DNA from: Vreelandella lionensis
GTDB taxonomy: Bacteria > Pseudomonadota > Gammaproteobacteria > Pseudomonadales > Halomonadaceae
DNA: 64,000 bases
Assembly (NCBI RefSeq): GCF_002087295.1
Contig: NZ_MWVI01000013.1
Coordinates: 1 to 64,000 of the forward strand
Reading direction: 5' to 3'
The translations under genes were made by a program, and so were the position numbers. Within the stretch, counting starts at the first letter, position 1. Each line of letters begins with the position of its first letter. Positions 21,805 through 31,840 of the stretch are shown in pieces. The notes under the pieces were generated by a model. The model saw nothing but the letters and a program-made list of their open reading frames with translations. It was not told the origin of the DNA and ran no database searches.

Positions 21805-23316
21805 TTAATCCACCTCGGGGCGCATGGCCGGAAATAGCAGCCCATCCCGAATGGAGGGGCTGTCGGTGAACAGCATCACCAAGCGGTCAATGCCGAGGCC
21901 CTCGCCCGCCGTGGGCGGCAGGCCGTACTCCAGCGCGCGCACGTAGTCGGCGTCATAGTACATGGCTTCCAGATCACCGGCGTCTTTCGCGGCGGCCTGT
22001 TCACGGAAACGCTCTGCCTGATCTTCGGCGTCGTTCAGCTCCGAGAAGCCGTTGGCGATCTCGCGACCACCGACGAAGAACTCAAAGCGGTCGGTCACGA
22101 AGGGGTTGGCATCGTTACGACGCGCCAGCGGGCTAACTTCTGCCGGGTATTCAGTGATGAACGTGGGCTGGTCCAGTTTGTGTTCCGCCACTTCTTCAAA
22201 GATCTCGGTTTGAACTTTACCCAGGCCCCAGCTCTCTTTGACCTTGATGCCCAGTTTTTCCGCCGCAGCGCGGGCAGCATCTAGGGTATCCAGGTCGGCA
22301 TCGGTGATGCCGTCGCCGTGATCCAGAATCGCTTGGCGCAGGGTGAGACGCTTGAAGGGCTGACCAAAATCGTAGCTGGCCCCCTGGTAAGTAATCGTGG
22401 TGGTGCCCAGCACTTCCTGAGCTGCCGTGCGCAGCATGGCTTCGCTCATGTCTAAAAGGTCGCGGTAATCCGCGTAGGCCCAGTAGAACTCCACCATGGT
22501 GAACTCCGGGTTGTGCCGAGTGGACAGCCCTTCGTTACGGAAATTGCGGTTGATCTCGAACACTTTCTCGAAACCACCCACCACCAGGCGCTTCAGGTAA
22601 AGCTCCGGCGCAATACGCAGGTACATATCGATATCCAGCGCATTGTGGTGAGTGATAAAGGGGCGCGCCGCCGCGCCGCCGGGGATCGGCTGCAGCATCG
22701 GCGTTTCCACTTCCATAAAGCCACGGGCTTCGAAGAAACGGCGCATGGAGCTGATCACCGCCGCGCGGGTCTCGAACACCTTACGCGACTGCGGGTTCAT
22801 GATCAGATCCACGTAACGCTGACGATAGCGGGCTTCTTGATCGGTCAGGCCGTGGAACTTATCCGGCAGCGGGCGCAAGCTCTTGGTCAGCAGCTGCGCC
22901 TCGACCATCATCACGTACAGGTCGCCTTTGCCAGACTTGTGCACCGGGCCACGGGCGGCGACGATATCGCCGATATCCCAGCCCTTGATGTCTTCCAGAA
23001 CGTCTTCCGGCAGCCCCTTTTTATCCACGTAGAGCTGGATCTGGCCCGCCACGTCCTGAATCACGATAAAAGGGCCGCGTTTGCGCATCACGCGCCCGGC
23101 CACCGACGCTTGGTGGTCCAGCGCTTCCAGCTCGGCTTTGTGTTTCTCGCCCAGCAGGTTATGTAGCTCAACGGTGAGGCTGTCGCGGCGGAAATCGTTC
23201 GGGAAAGCGCTTTTGCCCTGCTCGGCCGCCCGCTCACGGCGGGCCGCCAGCTTGGCACGGCGCTCGGAGGTCAGGTGATTTTCGTTATCGAGAGAAGACG
23301 CGTCTTGGTTAGCCAT
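21805..23316 (-). CDS. lysS: Lysyl-tRNA synthetase, class II
   Basis: Charges tRNA-Lys. The protein has 503 residues. The N-terminal OB fold (about 60-170, [17 protein letters not shown]) binds the anticodon. Class II motifs are present: motif 2 [20 protein letters not shown] and motif 3 [14 protein letters not shown]. It is downstream of prfB by 34 bases, the standard prfB-lysS pair. The frame is intact. Confidence 0.97.
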   Translation of the reverse strand: MANQDASSLDNENHLTSERRAKLAARRERAAEQGKSAFPNDFRRDSLTVELHNLLGEKHKAELEALDHQASVAGRVMRKRGPFIVIQDVAGQIQLYVDKKGLPEDVLEDIKGWDIGDIVAARGPVHKSGKGDLYVMMVEAQLLTKSLRPLPDKFHGLTDQEARYRQRYVDLIMNPQSRKVFETRAAVISSMRRFFEARGFMEVETPMLQPIPGGAAARPFITHHNALDIDMYLRIAPELYLKRLVVGGFEKVFEINRNFRNEGLSTRHNPEFTMVEFYWAYADYRDLLDMSEAMLRTAAQEVLGTTTITYQGASYDFGQPFKRLTLRQAILDHGDGITDADLDTLDAARAAAEKLGIKVKESWGLGKVQTEIFEEVAEHKLDQPTFITEYPAEVSPLARRNDANPFVTDRFEFFVGGREIANGFSELNDAEDQAERFREQAAAKDAGDLEAMYYDADYVRALEYGLPPTAGEGLGIDRLVMLFTDSPSIRDGLLFPAMRPEVD

Positions 23317-23350
23317 CGGGCACCCTATTCATGTTCAAACGCTAAAAAGA

Positions 23351-24449
23351 TTACAAACCCTGCTTCAGGCTGGCGACGATAAACTGATCTAAATCCCCGT
23401 CGAGCACCTTGTCGCAGTTGCTGGACTGAACGCCGGTACGCAGGTCTTTAATGCGCTGATCATCCAGTACGTAAGAGCGAATTTGGCTGCCCCAACCGAT
23501 ATCGGCTTTGGAGTCTTCCGCTTCCTGCTTGGCCGCATTGCGCTTTTGCATTTCGTGTTCCCACAGCTTCGCCTTCAACTGCTTCATGGCGAAGTCGCGG
23601 TTGGCATGCTGGCTACGCTGGCTCTGGCACGCCACCACAATGCCGGTCGGCTCGTGAGTGATCCGCACCGCCGAGTCGGTGGTGTTAACGTGCTGACCAC
23701 CGGCGCCGCTGGAGCGGTACGTATCGACACGCAGGTCGGATGGGTTAATCTCAACCTCGAAGCTATCGTCGATTTCAGGAGACAAGAACACCGACGCAAA
23801 CGAGGTGTGACGGCGGCCACCGGAGTCGAACGGGCTTTTGCGCACTAAGCGGTGAACACCGGTTTCCGTGCGCAGCCAGCCAAAAGCGTGGTCGCCCTGG
23901 ATATGCAGCGACGCCGATTTAATGCCCGCTACTTCCCCAGCAGAAATCTCGATGATCTCGGTTTTAAAACCGTGGCTCTCGGCCCAGCGTAGGTACATGC
24001 GCAGCAAAATGTTGCCCCAATCCTGTGCTTCGGTGCCCCCGGAACCCGATTGAATATCCAGGTAGGCGTTGTTTTCGTCCATTTCTCCCGAGAACATGCG
24101 GCGAAACTCGAGTTTTTCCAGGGCGCCCTGCAGGCCATCGAGTTCTTTGCGTACTTCCTCGACGGTGCCTTCATCCTCTTCCATCTCGGCGAGTTCCAAC
24201 AGGTCGCGGCTATCGGCCAGGCCCTGATCCAACTCGTCAATGGTGGCCACAATGGCTTCGAGGGAGGCACGCTCTTTGCCTAGCTTTTGAGCGTAGTCTG
24301 GATCATTCCAGACGTTGGGGTCTTCGAGTTCGCGGGATACTTCTTCTAGCCGATCTTTACGCTCGGCATAGTCAAAGATACCCCCTAAGAACGTCTGTCC
24401 GCTCAGACAGGTCCTTGATCTGGTTATGAATCGGGTTGGTTTCCAACAT
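23351..24449 (-). CDS. prfB: Peptide chain release factor 2 with programmed +1 frameshift
   Basis: RF2 ends translation at UGA and UAA. The first 25 codons ([20 protein letters not shown] then LRGYL) end at an in-frame TGA. The ribosome must slip +1 at CTT TGA C (24377-24371) to continue as [11 protein letters not shown] in the frame of the remaining protein. The stop-recognition tripeptide SPF (RKSPFDSGG) and the catalytic GGQ ([16 protein letters not shown]) are both intact. The full-length product is about 365 residues. Unlike the other breaks in this window this one is a known regulatory device. It leads the prfB-lysS operon. Confidence 0.97.
24371..24386 (-). promoter_or_regulatory. prfB programmed frameshift signal
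   Basis: On the minus strand this reads AGGGGGTATCTTTGAC: an internal Shine-Dalgarno-like AGGGGG, three bases, the slippery CTT, the stop TGA and the poor-context C. This is the canonical layout in which low RF2 lets the ribosome shift +1 and make more RF2. Confidence 0.96.
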
Positions 24450-24647
24450 GGATCGCCCTAGCCTTGGTCAGTAAATAGCGGGGTCTCATGCGCGCTAAAA
24501 CGCGGCTTAAAAGAGACCGGCGCCGCTGAGGTGACTCACCGCTTGGCGTTTAACACCTTCGCGAGCCACCCCAGCGGCGGCATTCTGGCACGCATTGTAA
24601 CGAAACCCAGCGCATACCGCATCCACCCCCCCCTTCGTTGCTAACGT

Positions 24648-24670
24648 AAAAAACCCGGCCGAAGCCGGGT
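24648..24670 (-). terminator. Rho-independent terminator after fadL
   Basis: The stem ACCCGGC/GCCGGGT has a four-base loop and a run of six T on the minus strand. It lies 39 bases beyond the fadL stop. Confidence 0.88.
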
Positions 24671-24709
24671 CAGTAGGTCGAAGACCGATCAGTAAGCGCG
24701 AGCAGTCGA

Positions 24710-26062
24710 TCAGAACCGATAGGTCAGCTGGGCACCGAAGCCGTGGGCTTGGTTTTTGTAGTCAGCGGCGTAAGTAGCACCACCGACGGGTACTCCTCCT
24801 GTTTGAGCACTAGCGAGCAGGTCTTGGCGATCCTGCTCAATAAAGGTGCTGCGCTCGGAGAGATAGGAGTAAGCGAAGTCCAGCGTTAGGTCCGGAGTCG
24901 GGCTCCAGCCAGCGCCGATAGAGAAGATACGACGCTCATCGGACGGAATACGCACGCTGCGGTCTTGGTCATTGGTGGGGGTGAAGTCTAACGTCACGCC
25001 TGCGCGCAGTGCTAAGGTCGGCGTTAGCTGATACTCACCACCAGAGGCAAAGGCCCAGGCGTTTGAGTAGTTTTGCTGCTCGTTGGTAATCTCGTTGCCC
25101 TGGCTACCTAAGATCGAAATTTCCTCAAACTGGCTCCAACGAACCCAGGAGGCGCCAAACATCAACTTCAAACGGTCAGTCATCTGCTGGGTCAGCGAGA
25201 AGTTAACCGTTTCAGGGGTGGTCAAATCCAGGTTAGCGGTATCCGCACGCACCACGTTGCCCAGCGGGTCTGTGGCTTTGAAGGTGCCTTCCAACTCATA
25301 ATCCACTGCAGAACGATAGGTCAGGCCCAGCATTGTTTCTGGCACCGGCTGATAAATCACGCCCAAGTTATAGCCCCAGCCGTCGTCGTCACCCTCTACC
25401 CGTGAATCCACATCTCCGGCCGCATTAAAGGCAGCGCTAGTAGGCAGTTGACGACGTAGCTCGCCTTCCACTTGGTTGTACGTGACACCGATACCGGCTG
25501 ACCATTGGTCGTTAAAGCGGTAAGACACGGTTGGCTGGGCACTCACTACTCGCAGCTCGGTATAGTCACCGAAATAGCGGCCTTGGAAGGTATCTTCATA
25601 CTCTGTCTGAGAACCGAAAGGTGCATAAACACCGAAACCAAATGCCAGACGTTCATTCACGGGTTGGGCATAAAACGCAAAAGGTATCAGCGTACCCGGC
25701 ACCATATCGCCATCGTTAGTGCCAGGAATCGTGCCTACCGGCACCTGAACACCCGCCGGAGCGCCGCCTTGGGCAACACCGGCATCCAAGGTGCGGTTCG
25801 CCGTGACATTACTAATATCCGTATCGACGCAAAAAAAAGTACCACCCGCCGTAATCTGAGCGCGGTCGAGGAACGACATACCCGCCGGGTTGCCATACAC
25901 AATGGTAGCATCGTGTACGTTTGAGCTACGTCCCGCATGGCCATACCCCTGCCCACTGACGCTCTGCTCGTTAATCTGATATCCGCCTGCGTTGGCTTGG
26001 CTTGCAAAGGTAACTGCTGCAACCGCGGCCGCTAGGGTTAATTTCTTGAAGTTATTATGCAT
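24710..26062 (-). CDS. fadL: FadL/TodX-type outer-membrane transport protein
   Basis: A 14-strand-type outer-membrane channel for long-chain fatty acids or other hydrophobic compounds. The start MHNNFKKLTLAAAVAAVTFA gives a signal peptide cleaved after ASQANA, leaving GGYQINEQSVSG. The conserved NPAGMSFLDR motif (about residues 60-69) is present. The protein ends in Phe (LTYRF), the outer-membrane assembly signal. It has 450 residues. A GGAGAG ribosome site precedes ATG 26062. It is divergent from the merR-copA operon. Substrate is inferred from the family only. The frame is intact. Confidence 0.9.
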   Translation of the reverse strand: MHNNFKKLTLAAAVAAVTFASQANAGGYQINEQSVSGQGYGHAGRSSNVHDATIVYGNPAGMSFLDRAQITAGGTFFCVDTDISNVTANRTLDAGVAQGGAPAGVQVPVGTIPGTNDGDMVPGTLIPFAFYAQPVNERLAFGFGVYAPFGSQTEYEDTFQGRYFGDYTELRVVSAQPTVSYRFNDQWSAGIGVTYNQVEGELRRQLPTSAAFNAAGDVDSRVEGDDDGWGYNLGVIYQPVPETMLGLTYRSAVDYELEGTFKATDPLGNVVRADTANLDLTTPETVNFSLTQQMTDRLKLMFGASWVRWSQFEEISILGSQGNEITNEQQNYSNAWAFASGGEYQLTPTLALRAGVTLDFTPTNDQDRSVRIPSDERRIFSIGAGWSPTPDLTLDFAYSYLSERSTFIEQDRQDLLASAQTGGVPVGGATYAADYKNQAHGFGAQLTYRF

Positions 26063-26254
26063 TGTGGGCCTCTCTCCCGATGATCCGGCGGACTGTGCCA
26101 TCCATCCGCGTTGTTCCTACACCTCAGTTTTCGCCCAATGCTTGGTCCGGTTCAAGTGCAAACGAGCGTTTTATTTTATTTTCCGCTTATACATTAGTCG
26201 CACGCTCGTTTTAAATCAGTGTTTTAGTATTTCGACTGAGTCGATCACGCCTGC

Positions 26255-26286
26255 TTGACCTATGGGTTACCCAAAGGTTTTACACT
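26255..26286 (+). promoter_or_regulatory. MerR-type promoter and operator of merR-copA
   Basis: A -35 TTGACC (26255-26260) and a -10 TACACT (26281-26286) are held 20 bases apart, too long for ordinary sigma-70 promoters but typical of MerR-controlled ones. The spacer contains a dyad ACCTATGGGT-T-ACCCAAAGGT (26258-26278) with nine of ten symmetric pairs. The regulator would bind here and untwist the DNA upon metal binding. It lies 37 bases before the merR start, so the operon is autoregulated. Confidence 0.85.
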
Positions 26287-26322
26287 ACAGTTTGAACATT
26301 TACCACCAATCGGGGGGAGGTT

Positions 26323-26782
26323 ATGTCGTTAAGCGATTTAAAAGTTGGCGAGCTTGCCAAACTCGGTCACGTCACTGCTGAAACCGTCCGCCATTACACC
26401 CGAGAAGGGTTGCTATCTCCCCAACGCCATCCCGACAACGGTTACCAGCTCTACTCCGCCACCGACTTGGAGCGTCTGCACTTTATTCAGCGGGCGCGCA
26501 AGCTGGGGTTTAGCGTGGCGGAAATCCGCGACATCCTAGCCCATGCCGACCAGGGCGACTCCCCCTGCCCGCTAGTGCGCGATCTGCTTGCCCACCGGCT
26601 GCCGCAAATACGCGCGCGGGATTGCCGAGCTAGAGGCACTTGCCCAGCGAATGGAGCAGGCACTGGAGAGCTGGCGCGACATGCCTGACGGCACCCCCGA
26701 TGGCCATAGCCTGTGCCGCTTAATCGAAAGTTTTCCCGAGGAGGCACCATGCAGTCACACACCCTGCAGTCACAAACGCTAA
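26323..26782 (+). CDS. Heavy-metal-responsive MerR family regulator (frameshifted)
   Basis: Activator of the adjacent metal efflux ATPase. The N-terminal winged helix has [27 protein letters not shown] and [14 protein letters not shown] conserved Cys in PCPLV (residue 82) and a C-terminal HSLCRLIES are candidate metal ligands. A frame break near 26615, one extra base in a CGCGCGGG run, precedes [18 protein letters not shown], the dimerisation helix. As corrected it ends at 26782, overlapping the copA start by 34 bases. The ligand set does not match CueR (CxxxxxxxC) plainly, so copper sensing is inferred from the neighbour. Zn/Cd/Pb sensing is possible. Confidence 0.85.
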
Positions 26783-29275
26783 CGCGCACCGTGCCCGGCA
26801 TGAACTGCCAGGGCTGCGTCAAGCGTATGCGCGAGGCTATTCACACCAAAGATCCGTCGGCCAGTGTGGAGGGATTTCCCGCCGAGAAGCGCCTAGAGGT
26901 CACAAGCTCGCTAGATGGCAACGCGCTAGATAGTGCGCTTAGCGAGGCAGGCTACCCACCCGATGAAGCGCCGAGTGAAGATCCTTTACCTGCCGAGTCG
27001 GCCCCAACTTCCGAGGTGGCCGAAGGCCAAAATGTGCCCACTGACGCCCCCCAACAGCGGCTATTGATTAGCGGTATGACCTGTGCGGGCTGTGCGAAAA
27101 GCGTTGAGAAAGCGCTGGCGAATACCCCCGGGGTGAGTGCCGCGTCTGTGAACTTTGGCACCCACACCGCCCAGGTAACGGGCAGTGCCAAGCGCGATGC
27201 GCTGATTGAAGCCGTCGCCGCAGCGGGCTACCACGCTGAACCCATCGTGGATATGCGCGAAGCGGAGCGCACCCGTGAAGCCCAGGAAGCGGCAACCTAC
27301 CGTCAGCGCCTCAAGGGCAGCATTCTATCGCTTGCCCTTGCGATTCCACTGATGCTGAGCATGTTCGTTTACCATCCGCACCCAATGGGCCTGGGCCGCC
27401 TCTATTGGCTAGTAATAGGCCTGCTGACCCTGGCTATTTTGGCCTTTCCTGGGCGGCACTTTTTCACCAACGCTTGGAAACAACTCAAGCACCACCAAGC
27501 CAACATGGACACCCTGGTGGCCATGGGCACCGGCACCGCCTGGCTCTACTCGATGATGGTAGTGCTCTTCGCCCCCTGGCTACCCGAAGTGGCCCAGGGC
27601 AGCTACTTTGAAGCCTCTGCGATGGTGGTGGGGTTAATCCTGCTCGGCAACGCCATGGAGCTACGCGCCCGAGGCCGCACCAGCAGCGCCCCTAAACGGC
27701 TGCTCGACCTACAGGAAAAAACTGCCCGAGTAATACGCAACGGTGTGGAGCAGGAGGTCGCGGTGGAGGATGTAGCGCTGGATGACCATATTCGCGTGCG
27801 CCCCGGTGAGCGGCTGCCGGTAGATGGCGTAGTGCTCGACGGCCAGAGCTATATCGATGAGTCGATGCTCACCGGCGAACCCGTGCCGGTGCACAAAGCA
27901 GCGGATGAAGAGGTAGGCGCAGGCACGGTGAATGGCAGCGGCAGCTTGGTGTACCGCGCCACCCGAATCGGCCCCGATACCCGCCTGGGACGTATCACCG
28001 AGCAGGTGGCCAGCGCACAAAACTCCCGCCCACCGATTGGCGAGCTGGCCGATACGATCTCAGGCATATTTGTACCCGCCGTGATGATTATTGCGGTGCT
28101 AACGGCCCTTGCCTGGTACAACCTCGGACCCGCTCCAGTGGTTATTCATATGCTGGTCACTGCCACCACCGTACTGACTATCGCCTGCCCCTGCGCGCTG
28201 GGCTTGGCCACTCCCATTTCCACCATGATTGGCGTGGGCAAAGCCGCCGAGCATGGCGTGCTGGTGCGTAGCGGCGAAGCGCTGCAAACCGCGAGCCGCC
28301 TGAACACGCTGGTCGTCGATAAAACGGGAACGCTGACCGAAGGCAAACCGCGCGTCACCGAGGCAACGGTGCTGCACGATGATAGCGCCCAAGTGCTGGC
28401 CTGGGTGGCCGCCCTAGAGAGCCGCTCGGAGCACCCCCTTGCCAAAGCGCTGACGGCCTACGCCGAAGAGCACAACGCCCGCCCCGATGCGCTGGCTAGC
28501 TTTGATAGCGTGACCGGCGGCGGTGTTAAAGGCACCAGCCAAGCTAATGACACGCTGCTGCTAGGCAATGCGCGCTTATTGGAAGCGTCTGGCGTCGACC
28601 CTTTCCCCAGCAGACGAGAGCATTCGCCAGCTGGAACCCAAGGCGCCCTCGCTGGTTTATTTAGCGGTGAATGGCAAGCTGGCCGCCCTCTTCGGCGTTA
28701 GCGACCCGCTGCGCAAAGATGCCGCCGCCGCCGTGAAGCGCTTGCAGGATGACGGATTAACCGTGGTGATGTTGACGGGCGATAACGAACATACCGCCGC
28801 TGCGGTGGCCCGCGAGGTAGGCATTAGCGAGTTCAAGGCAGGCATGACGCCCGACGACAAGCACGCAGAAATTGAGCGCCGCCAAGCGGCAGGCGAAGTG
28901 GTCGGCATGGTGGGCGACGGTATTAACGACGCCCCCGCGCTGGCCCGCGCCAACGTGGGTTTTGCCATTGGCCAGGGTACCGATATCGCCATGGAGAGCG
29001 CCGGTATTACGCTGATGCGCGGCTCACTACACGGCGTGGCCACGGCGATTGAGCTTAGCCGGGCCACGCTCACCAACATCAAGCAGAATCTAGTAGGCGC
29101 ATTTGGCTATAACGTACTTTGTATCCCGATTGCCGCCGGCGTGCTCTACCCCGTAACCGGCATGTTGCTGTCACCGATCATTGCCGGCGCGGCCATGTCG
29201 CTCTCCTCCATCACCGTGGTCAGCAACGCCAACCGCCTGCGGTTATGGAAGCCCACCCAGCAGGAGGCCGTATGA
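26749..29275 (+). CDS. copA: Copper-type P1B ATPase (frameshifted)
   Basis: Exports Cu(I) across the inner membrane using ATP. Two N-terminal heavy-metal-binding domains are seen: PGMNCQGC (Cys20, Cys23) and SGMTCAGC (Cys112, Cys115). The intramembrane site is ACPCALG. Actuator TGEP, phosphorylation site [13 protein letters not shown] and [10 protein letters not shown] are all present. [12 protein letters not shown] and [17 protein letters not shown] in the last helices are the Cu(I)-subgroup signature. The frame breaks near 28605; corrected length is about 841. A GAGGAGG site precedes ATG 26749. The downstream small peptide overlaps by ATGA. Confidence 0.92.
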
Positions 29276-29343
29276 GTTTACTGATCAATCTTGCGGGTAT
29301 CGCAGTCATTGGCTTGGTCGTCTGGTGGTTTTGGCTTAACTAG
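29272..29343 (+). CDS. 23-residue single-helix membrane peptide
   Basis: The product is [20 protein letters not shown] plus WLN, almost all hydrophobic with an aromatic end, so one membrane helix. Its ATG overlaps the copA stop (ATGA), so it is translated by coupling, and GGAGG lies eight bases upstream. From memory, larger cupredoxin-like proteins next to CopA often start with a very similar helix. This could be a truncated relic of one, or a genuine small subunit of the pump. The sequence after the TAG shows no cupredoxin domain. Confidence 0.6.
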   Translation: MSLLINLAGIAVIGLVVWWFWLN

Positions 29344-29350
29344 CAACCGT

Positions 29351-29968
29351 TTAGCTAACCCCGATATAACGCCCTGGCTTGTGGTTTAGGGCGATAATCA
29401 AGTTGAGCGTCAGCGCCCCCAGCACCGAGTAGCCTACGCGGTCTAGGGCTAGCTGGGTGAGTGCCACCAGCAGGATCACGCCATCGATGCCGAGCTGCAC
29501 ATAGCCCGCCCGCAGGCCGTGCTTATCCTGGAGGTAGAGGGCGAGAATGTTGATACCGCCGAGGCTGGTGCGGTGGCGAAACAGCATCAGCATGCCAATT
29601 CCCATTAATGCGCCGCCCATCAGCGCCGCGTAGAGCGAAGGCACGTTGGCAAACTCGACCCACCCTTGGGTGAGTTCGGAGAACAGCGATACCAGGCCGA
29701 TGGCCGCAAAAGTGCGCAGCGTAAAGCTCCACCCCATGCGTTTGATCGCCAGATAGTAAAACGGCAGGTTGATAGCAAAAAACCAGATGCCAAACCCCCA
29801 CCCCGTTACATCGTTCAGCAACAGTGCAAGCCCTGCAGTACTGCCGGTGAGCAGCACCGCGTGGGGGTAAAACGTCACCCCCAGCGCCACAAACAGCGTG
29901 CCCAACAGCATCGCCATGATGTCTTCATAGGGCTTGTGAGGGTCTTTAGGCAGGTCTTCCATGCGCAT
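29351..29968 (-). CDS. YitT family membrane protein
   Basis: A protein of 205 residues with five to six membrane helices; GSTAGLALLLN (about residues 42-52) and the GGINILALYLQDKHGLRAG region are characteristic of the YitT/DUF161 fold. No function is established for the family. It lies downstream of recJ on the same strand, separated by a 16-base palindrome, and converges on the copA operon with seven bases between stops. The frame is intact. Confidence 0.82.
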   Translation of the reverse strand: MRMEDLPKDPHKPYEDIMAMLLGTLFVALGVTFYPHAVLLTGSTAGLALLLNDVTGWGFGIWFFAINLPFYYLAIKRMGWSFTLRTFAAIGLVSLFSELTQGWVEFANVPSLYAALMGGALMGIGMLMLFRHRTSLGGINILALYLQDKHGLRAGYVQLGIDGVILLVALTQLALDRVGYSVLGALTLNLIIALNHKPGRYIGVS

Positions 29969-29997
29969 GAGTGCGTCCTTTTTAGGATTATTAGAGC

Positions 29998-30013
29998 GGC
30001 CGCTTAAGCGGCC
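29998..30013 (-). terminator. Palindrome between recJ and yitT-like gene
   Basis: The perfect 16-base palindrome GGCCGCTTAAGCGGCC lies 26 bases past the recJ stop and 29 before the next start. There is no T tract, so it is a weak terminator or a pause site at best. Confidence 0.35.
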
Positions 30014-30038
30014 AAGGACGCGAGGATAGCGGAGAGTA

Positions 30039-31834
30039 TTAAACGGGGCTAGCGTGGTGCACCATAAGCTGCAATGACTCGCGACCGCGCCAGCGGTTGC
30101 GATTGAGCTTGTAAGCGCAGTGCAGCGTATCGCCCACGCTAAACGAGGGCAGTTCCCCCGGTGTGAGCGCGCGAAACCAAATCGCTTTGCTGGTGACGGC
30201 CCCCATGGAGAGCTCCATCATCAAGTGCGAACCTTCTGCACCCACCGGGCGCAGCGCTTCCACAATAAAGCGCCCTTCAAATAGCGGCGGGTCGACTCCC
30301 CCCCATAGGGGCCTAACGTCTCGATTTCCACCAGCGTCGCCAGCGAGAGCTGGGCGGTCGAGAGCTCGCCATCGGTCCATAGACGCGGGTAGAGCGGTGT
30401 ATCGCCAAGTTGCTCGCCAACCGCTTGCAAAAACGCGGCTTTAAAGGCCGCTAGCTGCTCCCGTGGCACGCCTACACCTGCGGCACCACTGTGCCCCCCA
30501 AAGCGCGGCAGCGACTCAGGAGCAAGCTCAAAAGTACGCTGCAGGGCATCTCTTAGGTGCAGCCCCTCAATGGAGCGGCCAGAGCCGGTGAGCATATTGG
30601 GCGCGGCTGCCCGCGTAAGCACTACGGCTGGACGTCCGTAGGCCTGCACCAGCCGCGAGGCGACGATGCCCTGCCCGCCGGGGTGACCATCTTCCAACAG
30701 CACCACGACGGCAGGCTCGTTGGCCTCCAAGGCGGGAACGGCTAGCGCCCGCGCCTCCTCGGTCATATCCGCCTCAATCGCCTTGCGGGACTGGTTATCC
30801 TGGTCAAGCACTTCAAGCTGACGGTTCGCGACACCGTCGCTCTCTGCCAGCATAAAGTGCAGCGCCGCGTAGGGGTCATCTAGCCGCGAACGGGCGTTGA
30901 TCCTCGGGCCCATCTGAAACGCCAGTGTTTCGGCGTTGAAGGGCACGCTGTCAGCCCCTAACCGCGCTGCCATGGCCCGCCAGCAGGCGGCATCCATACG
31001 ATTGATCAGCGTTAAGCCGTAGCTCACCACCGCACGGTTGGCGGGCTTCCACCCAGCGAGACGCAGTCCGCCACGGTGCCTAACGCCACATAGGAGAGCC
31101 ACGGCGAGAGCTTCGGCGTGGCCTCCAGCAACGCTCCCCACTCCACCAGTACGCCGTGGGCGAGCGACATCAGCAGCCAGGCCACCATACAGCCCGCAAT
31201 GGTTTTATCCGGATAGTCGCAATCGCTACGAGTCGGGTTCACACAGGCATACGCGGAGGGCGGCGGACCTTCCAGGGGCAGCGCGTGGTGATCGCTGACC
31301 ACCACATCGATACCGGCTGCTTTCAGCCGCGCAATGCGCGGCTCGTCAGAACTGCCGCAGTCGGCGGTAATCACCAGTGTGGGCAGCGGCTTTAAACTGA
31401 GCGTTCGCTCCACTAACGGCAGGCTGATGGCGTAGCCGTCGTGAATACGGTGTCCAATCAGACTGTGCAGCTTGTGCTCAGGCACACCAAACAGCTCCAC
31501 CACCGTGCGCCGAATGACCACGTGTGAGGAGATGCCGTCCACATCGTAGTCGGTCAGAATACCAATGGACTCGCCTTCAGCGACTGCCTGGGCAATTCGC
31601 TCCGCCGCGCGGCGACCATCGGCGAGGTTTTTCAGGATGCACGAGATAGCGCAGGCTGGGCGACACCAGCGGCGCAAGCTCCCCGGTATAGCCGGGCAGC
31701 CGCGATGCCAAAAGCCTTGCCTGAAGCTCGCTCAGCCCTTCGGATTGCGCACGCAAATAAACAGCCTCGTCCAGGGGACGAGGCTCTAGGCGGGGCTGGT
31801 TACTCTGCTGAGAAAGGGGTGACACCTGGGTCAT
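30039..31834 (-). CDS. recJ: Single-stranded-DNA exonuclease RecJ (frameshifted)
   Basis: A 5'-3' ssDNA exonuclease of the DHH family used in recombination and mismatch repair. The order of motifs is ILTDYDVDGISSH (metal), VITADCGSSD, VVSDHHALP (the DHH), GPRINARSRLDDPYAALHF and FGGHSGAAGVG in the DHHA1 domain. The C-terminal OB-like domain follows. The frame breaks near 31660, 31060 and 30300. Corrected length is about 599. A TGAGGTGAT ribosome site precedes ATG 31834, six bases after thrC. It closes the xerD-dsbC-hom-thrC-recJ run known from pseudomonads. Confidence 0.93.
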
Positions 31835-31840
31835 ATCACC

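Noticed and set aside
22513-23166. Long plus-strand frame opposite lysS
   Set aside because: A His- and Arg-rich composition typical of antisense frames; lysS is complete on the other strand.
24250-24449. prfB as a frameshifted pseudogene
   Set aside because: The break is the conserved CTT TGA C programmed site with its upstream AGGGGG.
30900-30960. RecJ motif NARSRL as a lost active-site residue
   Set aside because: I believe this variant also occurs in other proteobacterial RecJ proteins, and the DHH and GGH motifs are intact.
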